51,344 bases of DNA, taken from Opitutaceae bacterium (lineage in GTDB: Bacteria > Verrucomicrobiota > Verrucomicrobiia > Opitutales > Opitutaceae). The notes beneath the pieces were generated by a model. It did not search any database. It was not told the DNA's origin and was given only the letters and a program-made list of their open reading frames with translations. Numbering within the stretch: position 1 is the first letter of the stretch; every line of letters starts with the position of its first letter. This document shows positions 1 through 7,935 of this stretch, in pieces. A program made the position numbers and the translations under genes. Location: positions 1 to 51,344 of the forward strand of contig JAIXVP010000361.1 of NCBI GenBank assembly GCA_027482905.1, in the 5' to 3' direction.

Positions 1-131
1 ACGCCGCCGTTGGCGACGCCGAGCAGGATCAGGCGGGCGGCGGGGTCGGCCGGGTGGCGGGCGACGATCTCGTCGGCAAGTTTGGCGAGGGCGGTGCCGA
101 TGGCGGCGGCGGGGACGGCGGGGGAGGGCAC
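1..131 (-). CDS. Phosphoribosyltransferase, probably PyrR-like (N-terminal fragment)
   Basis: The reverse strand reads from a GTG at 129-131 through 43 codons and runs off the window edge. The fragment has an alanine-rich start, a helix resembling KLADEIVARH, and then LILLGVANGGV. That last piece resembles the first strand and turn of type I phosphoribosyltransferases such as PyrR, where a hydrophobic strand precedes a (T/N)(R/G)G turn. PyrR senses uridine nucleotides and controls pyrimidine genes, but too little is visible to separate it from other phosphoribosyltransferases. It lies 25 bp downstream of rpe on the same strand and is probably co-transcribed. The GTG start is a guess, since the frame has no ATG here. 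Confidence 0.4.
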   Translation of the reverse strand, partial: MPSPAVPAAAIGTALAKLADEIVARHPADPAARLILLGVANGG

Positions 132-156
132 GGGCGGGAAGGTTGGGAGAGGGCGG

Positions 157-825
157 TTACCAGGCGGCGACGTCGCGGACGAAGGCGGCGCGGTCGGGGG
201 ATCTAAAAAACGAGGTGCCGGCGACGAAGGTGTCGGCTCCGGCGGCGCGGCATTCGCGGCCGGTGGCGGGATCGACGCCGCCATCGACTTCGAGGCGGAA
301 ATCGAGGCCGCGCGCGTGGCGTAGGGCGTCGAGGCGGACGAGTTTTTCCAGCATGTCGCGGCGGAAGGGCTGGCCGCCGAAGCCGGGCTGGACGGTCATG
401 ACGAGGATAAGATCGACGTCGTTGAGGAAGGGCTCGACCGCTTCGGCGGGGGTGCCGGGGTTGAGCACGAGGCCGTTCTTGCAACCAAGGGAGCGAATGC
501 GGGCGAGGAGTTCGCGGTGGTCGAGGGCGGGCTCGATATGGAAGCTAACGAGCTGCGCCCCGGCTTGGATGAAGGCCTCCGCGTAGCGTTCGGGTTCGTC
601 GAGCATCAGGTGGACGTCGAAAAAAAGGCCGGGCACCTCGCGGCGGAGTTCGGCGACCATCTGGGGGCCGAAGGTGAGGTTGGGCACAAAGTGTCCGTCC
701 ATGATATCGAGGTGGAGCCAGGGGGCGCCGGCGGCGGCGACCTCGGCGGCGCTGGCGGCGAGGTGAGTGTGGCGGCCGGCGAGGAGGGAGGGGGCGAGGA
801 GGGCGGAGTGAAGGGGGGCGGGCAC
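157..825 (-). CDS. rpe: Ribulose-phosphate 3-epimerase
   Basis: This cytoplasmic TIM-barrel enzyme interconverts ribulose 5-phosphate and xylulose 5-phosphate in the pentose phosphate pathway. The 222-residue length is normal for the family. Family signatures appear in order: LAPSLLAG near the N-terminus, HLDIMDGHFVPNLTFGP (metal-binding His and Asp), DVHLM, MTVQPGFGGQ in the middle, and EVDGGV followed by a phosphate-binding AGADTFVAGTS stretch near the C-terminus. The start is a GTG at 823-825; the family normally has only a few residues before APSLLAG, and no ATG is available. It probably forms a unit with the truncated phosphoribosyltransferase downstream. Identification is secure; the start is less so. 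Confidence 0.95.
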   Translation of the reverse strand: MPAPLHSALLAPSLLAGRHTHLAASAAEVAAAGAPWLHLDIMDGHFVPNLTFGPQMVAELRREVPGLFFDVHLMLDEPERYAEAFIQAGAQLVSFHIEPALDHRELLARIRSLGCKNGLVLNPGTPAEAVEPFLNDVDLILVMTVQPGFGGQPFRRDMLEKLVRLDALRHARGLDFRLEVDGGVDPATGRECRAAGADTFVAGTSFFRSPDRAAFVRDVAAW

Positions 826-979
826 GGAGGGCGACAGGGTGGATAGTCTCGTCGGGGGAGCGCAAGGGCGGGCGTGGGGTGAGTGCGCGCAAAAAAAACC
901 GCTCCGAGCGGACTCGGGCGGGTTGACCTTTTTCGGCGGGCTTCCCGGCGCTGTGCGGGCGGCCCGGTCAGGGGGAGGG

Positions 980-1474
980 TTAAGGCAGGATCACGGCATC
1001 GATCACGTGGACCACGCCGTTGCTGCCGAGGAGGTCGGTCGCGACGATCTTGGCGCCGTCGATGTAGGGGGCGCCGTCTTTGATGCTGATGGTGGCGGAC
1101 TTGCCGTTGACCGTGGCGACCGGGCCGGGCTTGACGTCGGCGGCGAGGACCTTTCCGGCCACGACGTGGTAGGTGAGGATGGCGGTGAGTTTGGCTTTGT
1201 TCTCCGGAAGGAGCAGGCTTTCGACCGTGCCGGCGGGCAACTTGGCGAAGGCCGCGTTGGTGGGGGCGAAAACGGTGAAGGGGCCGGGACCGGAGAGGGT
1301 TTCGACAAGGCCGGCCGCTTTCACGGCGGCGACCAAGGTGGTGTGGTCGGGCGAGCCGACGGCGATCGCGACGACGGACTTGGCGGGGGCGGCGGAATCG
1401 TAGGCGGCGACGTAAGCCGGGCTGAGGGCGCCGGCCGCGATGAGAAGGGCGGTCGTGAGGGAACGGAGTTTCAT
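980..1474 (-). CDS. Secreted fasciclin (FAS1) domain protein
   Basis: A 164-residue exported protein with a signal peptide (residues 1 to about 23: MKLRS, a hydrophobic core, then SPAYVAA) followed by one FAS1 domain. The H1 motif is visible as [15 protein letters not shown], the central YHVVAGKV is present, and the H2 motif is HVIDAVILP at the very C-terminus. FAS1 domains mediate cell-surface adhesion or protein contacts; the partner here is unknown. The longer frame back to 1585 is rejected because it buries the signal peptide. The gene stands alone, with about 150 bp downstream and 209 bp upstream lacking other genes. A short inverted repeat (CTACGA at 1498-1503, TCGTAG at 1528-1533) lies upstream of its start. 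Confidence 0.9.
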   Translation of the reverse strand: MKLRSLTTALLIAAGALSPAYVAAYDSAAPAKSVVAIAVGSPDHTTLVAAVKAAGLVETLSGPGPFTVFAPTNAAFAKLPAGTVESLLLPENKAKLTAILTYHVVAGKVLAADVKPGPVATVNGKSATISIKDGAPYIDGAKIVATDLLGSNGVVHVIDAVILP

Positions 1475-1683
1475 GCGTGGTGTGTTTTTGGGTTTTCTAC
1501 GAGGTGTCGGCGTGGTGCCGGTGAACTTCGTAGGCTTAGTTATTCCCACCCCGCTTTCCGCGCCATCGGTCGGCTCGCATATCACGGGTCTTGTTGCCGC
1601 GAATCACGCGGCCTTCATACAGCGCAAAACACTTGCGCGAAGTTGGATTGTGAACGGGCCGTCAAATCCCGCCCGCTGGTCGC

Positions 1684-2220
1684 CTACCAGGTGTCGAGGA
1701 CGGCGCCCTGAAGCTGTTTCGCGAAGGGCTCGGCGAGTTGGGGCAGGAGGGCGTATTCGGCCTGGATTTGCTGGAGGGGCTGGAGGTCGGCGGAGCCGTT
1801 GTCGGTGAAGAGCTCGCGTTCGACGGACACGGGGCGGTCGGCGAACCAGGTTTTTTCACCCTTGGAGTCGCGGAGGGTGGCGGTGGCGTCGAGGGTGAGG
1901 CCCATCTTGCGGGCTAGGCCGGAGTCGGAGGCGAGGGAGGTGAGTTTCGAGCGGTGCAGGCCGGACAGCTTCACGGTGAGCACGGCGTCGGCCTCGTCGG
2001 GGGTGTTGACCACGCGGACGCGACCGTCGCGAATGAAGGTCTCGCGGATTTGAGTCGTCAGCACGGCGGCCGCCTGGGGGTAGGCGGCGTTGGTCTCGAC
2101 CGGGGCGATGAACACGCTCTCGAAATCGCGTTCCACCCCGGTGCCGAGGCGGTAGTGGGAGCAGGCGCCGGTGAAAACGAGGATGGCGACGGCGAAGGTC
2201 GCGGCGAGGAAGCGGGACAT
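1684..2220 (-). CDS. lptE: LptE-like LPS-assembly outer-membrane lipoprotein
   Basis: A 178-residue lipoprotein. The N-terminus is a short signal peptide ending in VFTGAC, with the lipobox cysteine at residue 20. The body fits the LptE family: an early FESVFIAPVET strand, a segment on opposing strand pairs (AAAVLTTQIRETFIRDGRVRVVNTPDEADAVLTVKL), and a C-terminal helix. LptE plugs the LptD barrel that inserts lipopolysaccharide at the cell surface. It is the last gene of the minus-strand run rpmF-plsX-fabH-bamD-lptE, 26 bp after the BamD-like gene, which supports an envelope role. LptE sequences are divergent, so the name rests on lipobox, size and context. It could be another small LPS-assembly lipoprotein. 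Confidence 0.7.
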   Translation of the reverse strand: MSRFLAATFAVAILVFTGACSHYRLGTGVERDFESVFIAPVETNAAYPQAAAVLTTQIRETFIRDGRVRVVNTPDEADAVLTVKLSGLHRSKLTSLASDSGLARKMGLTLDATATLRDSKGEKTWFADRPVSVERELFTDNGSADLQPLQQIQAEYALLPQLAEPFAKQLQGAVLDTW

Positions 2221-2246
2221 AGGTGGTGGCGGGCGCGGGGGGCGCT

Positions 2247-3305
2247 CTAGAAAATCCAGAAACGCTTGGCGCGGGGGCCACCGCGGACCGCGCCGTCGGC
2301 GGTGCCTTCGCCGGACTCGATCTTCTCGATCGCGGCGAGGTGGCGGCGGGCGCGCTCGGCGGTCGGAGAATCGGGGTAGGTGGTGATAGCCTCGTTGTAG
2401 AACACCTTCGCTGCCTTATAATTGGAGCGCTTCTTGTAATAAAAGTCGCCCATCGTCATCTTGCTCTCGGCAAGCAGGGCGCGGGCGTCGTCGAAGCCTT
2501 TGTTGGCAATGGCGACATCGGCTTCGCCGGGGTAGAGGATCGTGTAATCTTGGAAGTAGGTGAGGGCGAGCTGGGTCGAGGCCTGGTCGTAGGGGGGACC
2601 CTGGGTGATTGAGGCCTGGGCGGCGGCGAGCTTTAGGTAGGCGTCAGGGGTCAGGAAGCTGTCCGGGTAGTTGTTGATCATCCGGTCGAGGGCGTCGATG
2701 GCGGCATCGCGGTCGCCGGCGCGGGTATAGCCCTCGGCGACGTTCATCAGGGAGATGCCGGCGTATTCGCTGTAGGGGGCGTTGGCGACGATCTGTTCAA
2801 GGAACTCGAGGCCCTTTTCGCGCTGCTTAAACCCCGGGATGAAGCCCCAGTAGAGTGGGCGGGCGCCTTTCACGAGTTTATCGGCGATGCGATACTCCGA
2901 GCCGAGGATCTCGGTGAAAGCCGGGTAGGCGGGATGTTCGGCGATGACGCGCTGGAGGTTGCGGAAAGCCTTGGTGTATTGGCGGCGGTTTTCGTAGAGG
3001 CGGCCGGAGCGGTAGAGCGCCTCGGGCGCGAAGATCGACGTCGGGTATTTCTTATAGACGCGTTTGTAGCCGGAAAGGGCGGAGCCGGAGTTGCCGGCGT
3101 CCTCGGCGCGACGGGCCTTGTCCATCAGGGCCTTGGCGGTCTGTCCGGCGGGCGTGTCGAGAAAGGGTGCGAGCACGCCGCCCTCGACGCGCCAGCCGGT
3201 GCGGGGATCCCACACCAGGTCCGCCCGGACGGAGGGGGCGAAACCGGCGGCCCAGACCAAAACCAGGGTAATTACAAAACCGATACGACGCGGCGCGATG
3301 GGCAT
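2247..3305 (-). CDS. bamD: BamD-like TPR outer-membrane assembly protein, without lipobox
   Basis: A 352-residue exported protein with a signal peptide at about residues 1-28 (ending in APSVRADL) followed by tetratricopeptide repeats. Typical BamD-like repeats include KYPTSIFAPEALYRSGRLY, NNYPDSFLTPDAYLKLA, and a final TYPDSPTAERARRHLA. BamD belongs to the complex that inserts beta-barrel proteins into the outer membrane. Classic BamD is a lipoprotein, but no cysteine sits at the cleavage region here, so anchoring must differ or this is a periplasmic paralog. The ATG at 3303-3305 lies 8 bp after the fabH stop. The longer upstream frame overlaps fabH and is rejected. A related TPR assembly factor such as CpoB remains possible. 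Confidence 0.72.
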   Translation of the reverse strand: MPIAPRRIGFVITLVLVWAAGFAPSVRADLVWDPRTGWRVEGGVLAPFLDTPAGQTAKALMDKARRAEDAGNSGSALSGYKRVYKKYPTSIFAPEALYRSGRLYENRRQYTKAFRNLQRVIAEHPAYPAFTEILGSEYRIADKLVKGARPLYWGFIPGFKQREKGLEFLEQIVANAPYSEYAGISLMNVAEGYTRAGDRDAAIDALDRMINNYPDSFLTPDAYLKLAAAQASITQGPPYDQASTQLALTYFQDYTILYPGEADVAIANKGFDDARALLAESKMTMGDFYYKKRSNYKAAKVFYNEAITTYPDSPTAERARRHLAAIEKIESGEGTADGAVRGGPRAKRFWIF

Positions 3306-3313
3306 GATTTGAA

Positions 3314-4297
3314 TCACCAGCGAACCAGCGCGCCTCCGTAGGTCAAGCCCGCCCCGAACGCGACCAGCAGCACGAGGTCGCCGCGGCGGAGCCGGCCGGC
3401 CTTGCCGGCCTCGTCGAGGGCGAGGGGGATGGAGGCGGCGGACGTGTTGCCGTAGCGGTCGACGTTGGCAAAAAAACGGTCGTGCGGGAGTTCGAGATAT
3501 TCGGCGATGGCGTGGATGATGCGCAGGTTGGCCTGATGCGGCACGACCAAGGCGACGTCGGTGGGGGCGAGGCCGCGGGGGGTGAGCAGATCGCGGCACA
3601 CCTCATCCATGGCGCGGACCGCAAACTTAAACACCTCCTTGCCCTTCATCTTGATATGGCGCGGGGCGTCGGGCGCCAGAGGAGAACTGCCGCCGCCGGG
3701 GATGAGCAAAAGCTCGCTGGTGCCCGGGATGGCGCCGAGTTTGGTGGCGACGATGCCGGAGCCGGCGGGCGCGGGGCCGAGAACGACGGCGCCGGCCCCG
3801 TCGCCGAACAGCACGCAGGTGGTGCGGTCGGTCCAGTCGAGGGCGGAAGACATTTTCTCCGCGCCGATGACCAGCGCGTGGCGATAGCGACCGCTGGCGA
3901 GGAGGGCCCAGGCGGTGTCCAGGGCGTAGACGAAGCCGGTGCAGGCGGCGTTCAGGTCGAAGCAGGCGGTGGTGGAGGGCAACCCGAGCGCGGTCTGCAC
4001 CAGGCTGGCGGTGGCCGGCATGGGCAGGTCCGGGGTGCAGGTCGCGACGATCAGCAGGTCGATGGCTGCGGGATCGATCCCGGCGTCGGCGAGGGCGGCG
4101 CGTGCGGCGCCGGCGGCGAGGCCGGTGGTGGTGTCGCCGGGGCCGGCGAGGCGGCGTTCCCGGATGCCGGTGCGGGTCTGGATCCACTCGTCGGAGGTGT
4201 TCACCAACTTGGCGAGGTCGTCGTTGGTCACGACGCGGTCCGGGGCGAGGGAGCCGGTGCCGAGAATGGCGAAGGCGGAGGCGGAGGACAGGGACAC
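3314..4297 (-). CDS. fabH: Beta-ketoacyl-ACP synthase III
   Basis: A 327-residue cytoplasmic thiolase-fold enzyme that condenses acetyl-CoA with malonyl-ACP to start type II fatty-acid synthesis. The full catalytic triad is visible: Cys119 in FDLNAACTGF, His254 in VVPHQANLR and Asn284 in RYGNTSAAS. The N-terminal TSDEWIQTRTGIRERR and the C-terminal VAFGAGLTYG glycine loop are also typical. The start is a GTG at 4295-4297; the family begins only a few residues before ILGTGS. It lies 17 bp downstream of plsX and 8 bp upstream of the BamD-like gene, in the conserved rpmF-plsX-fabH order found widely in bacteria. Confidence 0.97.
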   Translation of the reverse strand: MSLSSASAFAILGTGSLAPDRVVTNDDLAKLVNTSDEWIQTRTGIRERRLAGPGDTTTGLAAGAARAALADAGIDPAAIDLLIVATCTPDLPMPATASLVQTALGLPSTTACFDLNAACTGFVYALDTAWALLASGRYRHALVIGAEKMSSALDWTDRTTCVLFGDGAGAVVLGPAPAGSGIVATKLGAIPGTSELLLIPGGGSSPLAPDAPRHIKMKGKEVFKFAVRAMDEVCRDLLTPRGLAPTDVALVVPHQANLRIIHAIAEYLELPHDRFFANVDRYGNTSAASIPLALDEAGKAGRLRRGDLVLLVAFGAGLTYGGALVRW

Positions 4298-4314
4298 GGG
4301 GGAAACGGCGGGAC

Positions 4315-5418
4315 TCAGGCGGCGGGCGGGGTTTCGCCGACGGCGAGCGGAGCAGGGGCGGCGGCGCAGGCGTCGATCAGGGTGTTGAGCGGAGCGGCGT
4401 CGCGGGAAACCTGGGCGAGGAAATCGGCGCGCACGACTTTGTCGGCGGCGAGGATGGCGGCGTGGAGGGCGTGGCGGTTGCTGGAGCCGTGGGCCTTCAG
4501 GACGTTACCGCGCAGGCCGAGGAGGGGAGCGCCGCCGTAGACGTCGGGATTCATGCGGGCCTTGAGGGCCTTGAACGCGCCGCGCGAAAGGGCGGCGCCG
4601 GCGAGGCGGAGGGGGTTGGCCTTCAGTTCCTTTTCCAGGGTGGCCTTGAAAAATTTGGCGAGGGATTCCCAGCTCTTCAGCAGGAGATTGCCGACGAAGC
4701 CGTCGCACACCGCGACGTCGCAGTGGTCAGTGAAGGCCTGGAAACCCTCGGTCGGGCCGACGTAATGGATGATTCCCTCGACTCCGGCGCGTTTGAGGAT
4801 CTCGTGGGTGGCCTTGGTCAGGGCGTTGCCCTTGCCCTCTTCGGTGCCGACGGTCAGGAGGCCGACGCGGGGTTGGGCGACGCCGAGGATGACGCGGGCG
4901 TAGTGGCTTCCGAGCAGGGCGTTGTGGGCGAGGTGACGGGGTTCGGCCTCGGGGTTCGCGCCGGCGTCGATCAGGATAAAAAAGCCGTTCGCGCGCGGGA
5001 TGATGGCGGCGAGGGCGGGGCGGTCGATGCCCTCAAGGGTGCGCAAGCGCAGGGTGCCTCCGGCCATAAGGGCGCCGGTGTTGCCGCAGGAAACGACGGC
5101 GCCGGCCTCGCCGGTTTTGATCAACTCGATGGCGCGGGCCATCGAGGAGTCTTTCTTACGACGGAGGGCCTGGATCGGCTTGTCCTCCATCGTGATCACC
5201 TCCGAGGCGGGGAGGAGCGCGAGGCGCGGATGCGAAGCGAGCCCGTGCTGTTTTAGCAGGGGCTCGATGAGCGCGGGCTGTCCGACCAAGGTGAGGTCGT
5301 TGACCAGCCGTTCGTCGCGAAGGGCGAGCTGGACGGCGGCGACGACCTCGGCGGGCCCGAGATCGCCACCCATCGCGTCCAAGGCGATGCGGCCTTGGGA
5401 ACCGGTGGGCGCTCCCAT
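4315..5418 (-). CDS. plsX: Phosphate acyltransferase PlsX
   Basis: A 367-residue peripheral membrane enzyme that makes acyl-phosphate from acyl-ACP and feeds PlsY in phosphatidic acid synthesis. Diagnostic segments are RIALDAMGGDLGPAEVV at the N-terminus, SMARAIELIKTGEAGAVVSCGNTGALMAG, a GLLTVGTEEGKGN strand, and DGFVGNLLLKSWE toward the C-terminus. The ATG at 5416-5418 gives a short N-terminal lead of about ten residues before the core. It lies 40 bp after rpmF and 17 bp before fabH on the same strand, the classical lipid-synthesis arrangement, so co-transcription is likely. Confidence 0.97.
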   Translation of the reverse strand: MGAPTGSQGRIALDAMGGDLGPAEVVAAVQLALRDERLVNDLTLVGQPALIEPLLKQHGLASHPRLALLPASEVITMEDKPIQALRRKKDSSMARAIELIKTGEAGAVVSCGNTGALMAGGTLRLRTLEGIDRPALAAIIPRANGFFILIDAGANPEAEPRHLAHNALLGSHYARVILGVAQPRVGLLTVGTEEGKGNALTKATHEILKRAGVEGIIHYVGPTEGFQAFTDHCDVAVCDGFVGNLLLKSWESLAKFFKATLEKELKANPLRLAGAALSRGAFKALKARMNPDVYGGAPLLGLRGNVLKAHGSSNRHALHAAILAADKVVRADFLAQVSRDAAPLNTLIDACAAAPAPLAVGETPPAA

Positions 5419-5458
5419 CGGGGGTGGCGGGCGTGGCGCGGAGACGGGGACGGGGTGC

Positions 5459-5638
5459 TTAGACGGAGACGTCCAGCACCTGGCGGCCGCGGTAGAGACC
5501 GTTGGCCGGATTCACGCGGTGGGGACGGAAGAGGGTGCCGTCGACCGGATCCTTGGCGAACTCGGGGGCCTGGAAGGCGTTGGCCGCGCGGCGGTTGGCG
5601 CTGCGGCGTTTGGATTGCTTGCGTTTCGGATTGGCCAT
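5459..5638 (-). CDS. rpmF: 50S ribosomal protein L32
   Basis: A 59-residue basic protein, read directly from the reverse strand from ATG at 5636-5638 to TAA at 5459-5461. It begins MANPKRKQSKRRSANRRA, the signature start of L32 (Pfam Ribosomal_L32p). The rest (KDPVDGTLFRPH, VNPANGLYRGRQV) also fits. The C-x2-C zinc pairs of zinc-binding L32 proteins are absent, so this is a cysteine-free version. The leader before the ATG is C/T-rich (CGCCCACTTCCC) with no Shine-Dalgarno. It heads the plsX-fabH run, which links ribosome and lipid synthesis by co-transcription in many bacteria. Confidence 0.97.
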   Translation of the reverse strand: MANPKRKQSKRRSANRRAANAFQAPEFAKDPVDGTLFRPHRVNPANGLYRGRQVLDVSV

Positions 5639-5705
5639 GGGAAGTGGGCGTTGAGGGTGGGGCGCGGCCGGGGCCGGGCGGGTGTGAGTTGGGAAAAGTT
5701 GATTG

Positions 5706-5733
5706 GAATGAGTGCCGGACGCGGGGCGGTCAA
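5706..5733 (-). promoter_or_regulatory. Candidate sigma70-type promoter for the rpmF-plsX-fabH run
   Basis: On the minus strand TTGACC (5733-5728) is followed, after 16 bp, by TCATTC (5711-5706), about 70 bp upstream of the rpmF start. The -35 hexamer is good and the -10 is weak. This is a visual match only and has not been tested against background. Confidence 0.3.
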
Positions 5734-5776
5734 GCGCGATGTCGGGACTTATTCACAATGGCGGGCGACCTCTTTT

Positions 5777-6856
5777 TTAGGTCGCGAAAAATCCGAGCAG
5801 GGCGACTCCGAGGAGGATACGATAGATGGCGAAGGGGACCAGGCCGAGGCGGGTGAGCAGACCGACAAAGACCTTAACCGCCAGGGCGGCGCTGATGAAG
5901 GCGACGACGAGGCCGGCGACGAGGTTGAGCCAGCCGAAGGCGGCGACCATGGCCGGTCCGCCGTCGAGGGCGTCCTTGGCGGCGGCCGCGCCCAGCAGGG
6001 GCAGACCGAGGAGGAAGCTGAATTCGGCGGCGCGGGCGGGTTTCAGCCCCACGAAGTAGCATGAGACCATCGCGGTCATCGACCGGCTCATACCGGGCCA
6101 GAGAGCAAGGCACTGGCCGAATCCCACCAAAAGAGCGGCGAAAGGGGACAAATCGGATCCGGTGAGTTCGGCGCCGGGCGAGGACGCGAGGCCGGGGGAG
6201 GTGGCGGAGCCGATCCGGCCGGGGTTGGTGCGGCGGCGGCGGAATTCGGTGAACAGCATTATGCCGGCGCCGACCAGCAGGGCCCAGGCGACGGTGTGGA
6301 CGGAGAACAGGTGGGCCTTGATGAATTTCTTGAAAAGCAGGGCGGTGACGATGGGCGGCAGGCAGGCGAGCACGAGATTCCGCAGCAGGCGGAGTCCGGC
6401 GGGATCACGGCCGGCGAGACCAGCGAACACCGTCGCGAGTTGGCCCCAGTAGAGCAAGGCGACGGCGGCTATGGCGCCGACCTGGATGACCACGGCGTAG
6501 GTGTCCGCGGCGTCCTTCAGAGTCACGGTGCGGCCTTTTTTATCGGTGCCGACGGGCAAGGCCGAGTCGAGGCCCAGGGCGTGGTTGGCGATGACGAGGT
6601 GGCCGGTGGAGGAGATCGGTAGGAATTCGGTCACGCCCTCGACGAGGCCGAGGATGATGCCGTCGGTCAGGGTGGGGCGGGGTGCGGCGGTTCCCGCCGG
6701 GGCGGGACCGGTCGTCGGGTCCGACGCGGCGAACAGTGACGCGGCGGCGAGCAGGGCGACGAAAAGAAGGAGGAATGGGCGAGGCACGCCGAAATGCGCC
6801 AGAGCGGGCGGCAGGTGTCGAGTTTTGGCTTTCCCACGGCGGCCGGCGCGGTCCAT
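5777..6856 (-). CDS. uppP: Undecaprenyl-diphosphatase (UppP/BacA)
   Basis: An integral membrane enzyme that dephosphorylates undecaprenyl pyrophosphate to recycle the lipid carrier for peptidoglycan and other envelope polymers; family members also confer bacitracin tolerance. The two active-site signatures are present: GLVEGVTEFLPISSTGH, and PGMSRSMTAM in the second half. Multiple hydrophobic helices follow. At 359 residues it is longer than the usual 265-290: it has an N-terminal extension with an extra hydrophobic segment (PFLLLFVALLAAASLFAA, about residues 27-44) that looks like a signal peptide or extra helix, plus a charged insert after LGLDSALP. The ATG at 6856 lies only 20 bp from the divergent trpD start; a GTG at 6785-6787 is an alternative start that keeps the hydrophobic segment. 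Confidence 0.93.
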   Translation of the reverse strand: MDRAGRRGKAKTRHLPPALAHFGVPRPFLLLFVALLAAASLFAASDPTTGPAPAGTAAPRPTLTDGIILGLVEGVTEFLPISSTGHLVIANHALGLDSALPVGTDKKGRTVTLKDAADTYAVVIQVGAIAAVALLYWGQLATVFAGLAGRDPAGLRLLRNLVLACLPPIVTALLFKKFIKAHLFSVHTVAWALLVGAGIMLFTEFRRRRTNPGRIGSATSPGLASSPGAELTGSDLSPFAALLVGFGQCLALWPGMSRSMTAMVSCYFVGLKPARAAEFSFLLGLPLLGAAAAKDALDGGPAMVAAFGWLNLVAGLVVAFISAALAVKVFVGLLTRLGLVPFAIYRILLGVALLGFFAT

Positions 6857-6876
6857 GTCTCGACCCTCCCCCCATC

Positions 6877-7935
6877 ATGGCCACGCTCGCCGAACTCACC
6901 CAAGGATTGCAGCAACGCACGGAGCTCGACGTCGCCGCCGTGAGGGCCGCCGCCGACGCGCTGGCGCACGAGGCTGTGCCGGACAAGGACAAGGCGGATT
7001 TTCTGCGCGCGCTGGGCGACAAAGGCGAGACGGCGGCGGAGTTGGCGGCGTTCGCGGAGGTGTTTCGCGCCCGGGCGGTCAATCCCGGGGTGGAGGCCTA
7101 CGCGGAGCGCGCGATCGACGTGGTCGGAACCGGCGGCGACCACACCGGCGCGTTCAATATCTCCAGCCTGGTCGTTCTCACCCTCGCCTGCGCCGGCGTC
7201 CCGGTGATGAAGCATGGCAACCGCGGCATCACCTCCAAGTGCGGCAGCGCGGATCTGCTCGGTCCGCTCGGGCTCGGTTTCCGGCTCGACGCGCCGCCGG
7301 AGACGCTGCGCGCGGCGCTGGCGCAGCTGGGCTACGTTTTCTTTTTCGCCCCGGCCTTTCATCCCGCCTTCAAGCACATCGGTCCCGCGCGTAGACTGCT
7401 CGCGGCGGAGGGTAGGCGCTCCGTGTTCAACGTCCTCGGTCCGCTCATCAATCCCGGTCGCCCGGCCCAGGCTCTGCTCGGTGTTTTTTCCGAGGCCTGG
7501 ACCCCGCTCCTGGCGGACACCCTGCACCGGCTGGGCGCGACGGCCGGGCTCGCGGCGCACGGGCGGCTTGACGCGATGCGCGGCGTCGACGAGTTGACCA
7601 GCGCGACCGACACCCGGGTGCGCGGCTTCGGAAAGCTGCGCGGCCTCGACACGGTCTGGACGCCGGAGTCGCTCGGGGTCCGTCGCGCGGAGTTCTCCGA
7701 GCTGGCCGGCGGCACGCTGGAGGAAAACCTCGCCATCGTGGACGCCCTGCTCGCGGGCAAGGGTCCGGCCGGCCTGGCCGACACGGTGGCGCTCAACGCC
7801 TCGGTGGCGCTCTGGATCTGTGGCCGGGGCGCGATGCCGGCGGCCTGCCTGGGCGAGGCGCGCGAGCTGCTGTTGGGCGGCGCGGTGCGGGCCAAGATCG
7901 CGGCGACGCGGGAGTTTTTTATCAGCCACCCATGA
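6877..7935 (+). CDS. trpD: Anthranilate phosphoribosyltransferase
   Basis: A 352-residue cytoplasmic enzyme that transfers phosphoribose from PRPP to anthranilate, the second step from chorismate in tryptophan synthesis. The PRPP-binding GTGGD sits at about residues 84-88, followed by NISS and then KHGNRGITSKCGSAD (about 112-126). The later family motif FFAPAFHPAFKHIGPAR is also present. The ATG at 6877 is chosen because it precedes the normal N-terminal helix; the leader is CCCTCCCCCCATC with no Shine-Dalgarno. The stop overlaps the glmM start by four bases (ATGA), so the two are translationally coupled. No other trp gene is visible nearby. Confidence 0.96.
   Translation: MATLAELTQGLQQRTELDVAAVRAAADALAHEAVPDKDKADFLRALGDKGETAAELAAFAEVFRARAVNPGVEAYAERAIDVVGTGGDHTGAFNISSLVVLTLACAGVPVMKHGNRGITSKCGSADLLGPLGLGFRLDAPPETLRAALAQLGYVFFFAPAFHPAFKHIGPARRLLAAEGRRSVFNVLGPLINPGRPAQALLGVFSEAWTPLLADTLHRLGATAGLAAHGRLDAMRGVDELTSATDTRVRGFGKLRGLDTVWTPESLGVRRAEFSELAGGTLEENLAIVDALLAGKGPAGLADTVALNASVALWICGRGAMPAACLGEARELLLGGAVRAKIAATREFFISHP

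Noticed and set aside
2247-3599. A longer N-terminus for the BamD-like protein
   Set aside because: The extension overlaps fabH, is Arg/Pro-rich, and hides the signal peptide that begins at the 3305 ATG.
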